The position numbers and the translations under genes were made by a program. This document shows positions 5,768 to 8,374 of a stretch of DNA of 8,374 nucleotides, piece by piece (the first letter of the stretch is position 1; every line of letters begins with the position of its first letter). Below the pieces are notes generated by a model. That model saw only the letters and a program-made list of their open reading frames with translations. It did not search any database and was not told where the DNA came from. Origin of the DNA: SIG440 sp045648175 (GTDB lineage Bacteria; Bacillota; Clostridia; Monoglobales; Monoglobaceae); NCBI GenBank assembly GCA_045648175.1, contig JAZRNN010000072.1, positions 1-8,374 on the forward strand. Direction: 5' to 3'.

Positions 5768-6550
5768 TTACTTGCTATATGTGGTTGAAGGAACAGCTTT
5801 GTATGCAGAACCATCAGTTACAGGATAAATAGTTACAACATAGTCAACACTACCATCACCTGCAATTGATGTATTATCCCATGTATAAGTATGGAGAGTA
5901 GCATCACCCTTCATGATATCAAGCTTAAGAGCTTTAGCAGTACCCTTAGCTGAATCAAGTGTGAAGTTAACAGGCATAACAGCTACGTTGATGTACTTTG
6001 TTTTACCATCAGCTGTTGTGAATGTATCTTCAGCGTTAACTGCTGCATAAGCAATAGTTTCTTCTGCTACATAGGGAGCAACTGTTACGTTAGCAGCATG
6101 TGTGTAATTAGCTGTAGCATCAAGGTCTGCTCCTCCCTGAGGATCCTTAATTGTTACACCAAACATCTTACCCGAAGCACTAACTGCAGCAATTGTGAAA
6201 GCTTCAGTAACATTTGTAAATTTTACTGTTGCAAGAACGACTTTACCTGTTACAGTACTACCATCTGTGGGCGCAAAATTTGCTATTATAGTATTTCTCT
6301 GGTATTTTGCCATTGTTGCACTAACTGCTGTAACTTGCACCGTAGCATTTTTTGCTGCAGCATCTGCAGCATCAAAATAAGTTGTTATACCACTAATTAT
6401 ATCTGCTGACTCAATAACTACATTATATGTAGCATAATCTGCTGTCTGTTCCACCAATTCAAATGTTACTTGCTTATCAGCAGCATTAACTGTGATAGCA
6501 AAAGAAAACATCATTGCAAGAACACATATAATTGAAATAATCTTTTTCAT
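5768..6550 (-). CDS. Secreted protein with cohesin-like N-terminal domain
   Basis: The protein has 260 residues. A Sec signal peptide (MKKIISIICVLAMMFSFAIT, then VNAAD) is probably cleaved near residue 24. Residues about 27-155 look like a cohesin-fold beta-sandwich: alternating strands, an NVVIESADIISGI segment, and TGKVVLATVKFTNV (101-114), similar to the GxLATxxF strand of cohesins. Residues about 165-257 form a second beta-rich domain that I do not recognise. The mature protein is rich in A, T and V and has no Cys. No SLH module, sortase motif or membrane anchor follows, so it is either released or held by a partner. AGGAGGG (6559-6565) is 8 bases before the ATG. It lies 26 bases after the dockerin gene. 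Cohesin assignment is moderate: it could equally be a generic carbohydrate-binding or Ig-like fold. Confidence 0.8.
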   Translation of the reverse strand: MKKIISIICVLAMMFSFAITVNAADKQVTFELVEQTADYATYNVVIESADIISGITTYFDAADAAAKNATVQVTAVSATMAKYQRNTIIANFAPTDGSTVTGKVVLATVKFTNVTEAFTIAAVSASGKMFGVTIKDPQGGADLDATANYTHAANVTVAPYVAEETIAYAAVNAEDTFTTADGKTKYINVAVMPVNFTLDSAKGTAKALKLDIMKGDATLHTYTWDNTSIAGDGSVDYVVTIYPVTDGSAYKAVPSTTYSK

Positions 6551-6576
6551 AATTTATACCCTCCTAAATTTTTAAC

Positions 6577-7269
6577 TTAATTAAGAATATCGTCCAATAC
6601 GCTAGGTTCCCAGTTAACATAGTTGATAATCTGCACCGCATCATAAATACCAACTTCGCTGTCATCATTGAGGTCAACTGTAGGAAGTACTACTAATTCA
6701 TAGTCCATATCATCAAGCACACTAGGCTCCCAGTTTACAAAGTTAATTACCTGAATTGCATCATAAATAGCAACTTCGCCATCTCCATTAACATCAGCAA
6801 TACTGATTTCCGGCTCAACTACCGGCGGTGTATATGTCACAGGAATGCTGATAAGTGTGTAATCTTCTTCGTTTGAGCCAACGTAAAGCCTATAGTCAGT
6901 AACCAATTCGCCGTCTGCTTTAAGTCTGTCTTCCTTGGTAGCTACTTCAAAGGTAAGGGTTTCGCCATCTGCTTCAATCTGATTGATGTATGCAATGGTT
7001 TCACCGGCATATGCAGTAGTACCATTTGCCTTTTGGTATGACACAGGGAAAGGATTAGCAGGGTCGAGAACCTGAACGAGAAGAATTGCATAATCATTGC
7101 CTGCTTTTGTCGGGATGGTAACATCCATCAGAAGCTCTTCTCCATAATGGTCAATAGTTACATCTGCGTAAGCAGAGGTATCAGATGTGAAACCTACTGC
7201 AAAAGCTGAAACACTCATAACCAATGTCAAAGCAAAAACAATAGCAAAAATGCTAATTATCTTTTTCAT
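6577..7269 (-). CDS. Secreted dockerin type I domain protein without catalytic domain
   Basis: The protein has 230 residues. The Sec signal peptide (MKKIISIFAIVFALTLVMSV, then SAFA) should be cleaved near residue 24. Residues about 27-147 are a beta-rich domain with no family I recognise and no glycosidase motif. A short proline-containing linker (TPPVVEPE, 147-154) leads to a dockerin at 159-230 made of two calcium-binding F-hand repeats. Repeat 1 has D159, N161, D163 and D170; repeat 2 has D199, N201, D203 and D210 at the expected loop positions 1, 3, 5 and 12. Dockerins bind cohesins, and the cohesin-SLH protein encoded 28 bases upstream is the natural candidate partner. Recognition positions 10-11 are Ile-Tyr in both repeats instead of the common Ser/Thr. 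AAGGAG at 7278-7283 is 8 bases before the ATG. Confidence 0.92.
   Translation of the reverse strand: MKKIISIFAIVFALTLVMSVSAFAVGFTSDTSAYADVTIDHYGEELLMDVTIPTKAGNDYAILLVQVLDPANPFPVSYQKANGTTAYAGETIAYINQIEADGETLTFEVATKEDRLKADGELVTDYRLYVGSNEEDYTLISIPVTYTPPVVEPEISIADVNGDGEVAIYDAIQVINFVNWEPSVLDDMDYELVVLPTVDLNDDSEVGIYDAVQIINYVNWEPSVLDDILN
6589..6795 (-). repeat. Duplicated dockerin calcium-binding repeats
   Basis: Two coding units, 6709-6795 and 6589-6675, encode 29-residue segments (159-187 and 199-227) that match at 22 positions, including an identical NWEPSVLDD tail. They start 40 codons apart and are clearly related in DNA as well. The near-symmetry is the known basis for dual-mode cohesin binding. 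Confidence 0.85.
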
Positions 7270-7297
7270 TTTTCCATCTCCTTTTTTATTATTAAGG

Positions 7298-8374
7298 TTA
7301 ATTTGTATATGTAGTAATATAATTTACTAATATTTTAGCCAACTGAGCACGGGTGGCAGTTTTTTGAGGGCTTATCATATCTGCACTTGTGCCTGAAAGC
7401 ATCCTATAATAAATCCCCCAGTAAACGGAAGGTCTTGCCCAGCCTGAAATCTGATTGCTGTCTTTAAAATAGCCATCATAGACAAATGAAAACAACAACT
7501 CAGTCCCGCTGTATCCGCCCGAATATGCATGCAGTATTGTTACCGCAGCTTCACGGGTGAGGCCAGCCTTGGGTTCAAAGGTGGTATCTGATGTGCCATT
7601 GATATAGCCATTGTTATATCCCCAGGCAATCGCGGTTTTAAATTCGTCGCTCTGCTCCTTAATATCGGCAAAAGGAACATCCTCCGCATCGGCTGCGGGC
7701 GAGCCTGACAACCGCCAAAGCACCGTCATATACTGTGCTCTTGTCACATCTTCATCAGGATTGAATAACCCTTTTTCATCTCCTTTAAAAAGACCTTTCT
7801 CGGTGGCAGTGTTAATGTAGCGTTCTGACCAATGACCTTCTGTATCGGCATACAGATGTTCAGTAACTGGAGGTTCCTCTTCCTTCGCTTCTTGCTCTTC
7901 CTTCTTGTTTCCCCTTGGAGGTTCTTCAAGGAATACCTCTTCTACACCTTCGACTGTGTAAGGCAACTTTTCAGCAGAGCTTTTTAGAAGGCTAACTCGC
8001 GACATTTTTATAACATCAAAACTTTCAATGTCTTTTTTCGCAACGAATTTATAGGTTGCAATAACCCCATCGGCTTCAATTAAACCCGTCGCTGCTATCG
8101 CTGTAAGTCTTGCACCTGGGGGTGCCTTTGGATTTGAACCACCAATTGTGTCTTTCAACAATTCCCCAAAAACAATCTCTAAGCATTCAACTTTATCAAG
8201 TTCGGCAACAAGGTCAAATTGAATAGCTTTAATACCCGGATTGTTGCTTAAGGTCGCTACAACTTCAAACTCTTCACCGGCCTTCGGCAGCACAGAGGGA
8301 GTTTGAATTTCGATTTTTGCCCCTTCATCCGCTGCATTTACAGGCATAGCCAAAGTAAAAAGCATCGCAATTAA
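7298..8374 (-). CDS. Cohesin plus three SLH domains, cell-surface anchoring scaffoldin (5' end outside window)
   Basis: The frame is open to the window edge (Leu-Ile-Ala before the Met at 8363-8365), so the true start lies outside. That Met sits inside a Sec signal peptide ending VNAADE. Numbering from it, residues about 16-143 form a cohesin-like domain (GEEFEVVATLSNNPGIKAIQF at 30-50, DGVIATYKFVAK at 99-110). A charged Glu/Lys/Pro linker covers about 145-168. Three SLH modules follow at about 171-220, 231-283 and 299-352. Each keeps the wall-polymer-binding motif: VTRAQ 207-211, LTREA 269-273, ATRAQ 337-341. SLH trimers bind pyruvylated secondary wall polymers, so the protein should display one cohesin on the cell surface, as SLH-type anchoring scaffoldins do in cellulosome producers. 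It is the first visible gene of a four-gene cluster containing a dockerin protein. Confidence 0.9.
   Translation of the reverse strand, partial: LIAMLFTLAMPVNAADEGAKIEIQTPSVLPKAGEEFEVVATLSNNPGIKAIQFDLVAELDKVECLEIVFGELLKDTIGGSNPKAPPGARLTAIAATGLIEADGVIATYKFVAKKDIESFDVIKMSRVSLLKSSAEKLPYTVEGVEEVFLEEPPRGNKKEEQEAKEEEPPVTEHLYADTEGHWSERYINTATEKGLFKGDEKGLFNPDEDVTRAQYMTVLWRLSGSPAADAEDVPFADIKEQSDEFKTAIAWGYNNGYINGTSDTTFEPKAGLTREAAVTILHAYSGGYSGTELLFSFVYDGYFKDSNQISGWARPSVYWGIYYRMLSGTSADMISPQKTATRAQLAKILVNYITTYTN

Noticed and set aside
6098..6409. Cys-rich 103-residue frame on the plus strand
   Set aside because: It is the reverse of an alanine- and threonine-rich coding region (GCA and ACA read as TGC and TGT). 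It has no ribosome site and overlaps a well-supported gene.
8363..8365. Met here as the true start of the SLH-cohesin protein
   Set aside because: The frame stays open to the window edge, and this Met falls within the hydrophobic core of a signal peptide that needs an upstream basic start.

Overview
The window looks like chromosomal DNA of an anaerobic, monoderm Clostridia-type Firmicute. The reasons are moderately low G+C, strong AGGAGG-type ribosome sites, near-consensus sigma-A promoters, S-layer homology (SLH) modules, a cohesin and dockerin pair, an ECF-type vitamin transporter subunit and a flavin/rubredoxin fusion. Such a set is typical of gut, rumen or digester Oscillospiraceae-like bacteria, but the exact lineage is inference.

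Region 1 (1-3967, minus strand) is housekeeping: metK, recR, queG and rlmD, transcribed in that order. A consensus promoter (4033-4061) drives metK. A terminator-like hairpin (2732-2763) lies between metK and recR. recR/queG overlap by 4 bases and queG/rlmD by 8, so these three are probably translationally coupled. rlmD lacks only its last few codons, which lie beyond base 1.

Region 2 (3968-5474, plus strand) starts at a divergent promoter (4114-4142). It carries a membrane ECF S component, probably niacin-type, and then a flavin-reductase-like protein fused to a short rubredoxin. It ends at a strong terminator (5439-5474). A second, bidirectional palindromic terminator (5484-5513) closes the minus-strand cluster that converges on it.

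Region 3 (5532-8374, minus strand) is the accessory part. In transcription order it holds a cohesin-plus-three-SLH surface anchor (5' end outside the window), a secreted dockerin protein, a secreted protein with a cohesin-like first domain, and a 64-residue peptide with a leader-like N terminus. The gaps are 26 to 41 bases with no terminator between genes, so it reads as one operon. The SLH protein would attach to cell-wall polymer and display a cohesin, and the dockerin protein is its obvious candidate ligand. No gene in the visible cluster carries a recognisable catalytic domain, so this looks like a minimal cohesin-dockerin surface assembly rather than a classical cellulosome locus. It is the most interesting part of the window. 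No RNA genes, CRISPR arrays or insertion sequences were seen.
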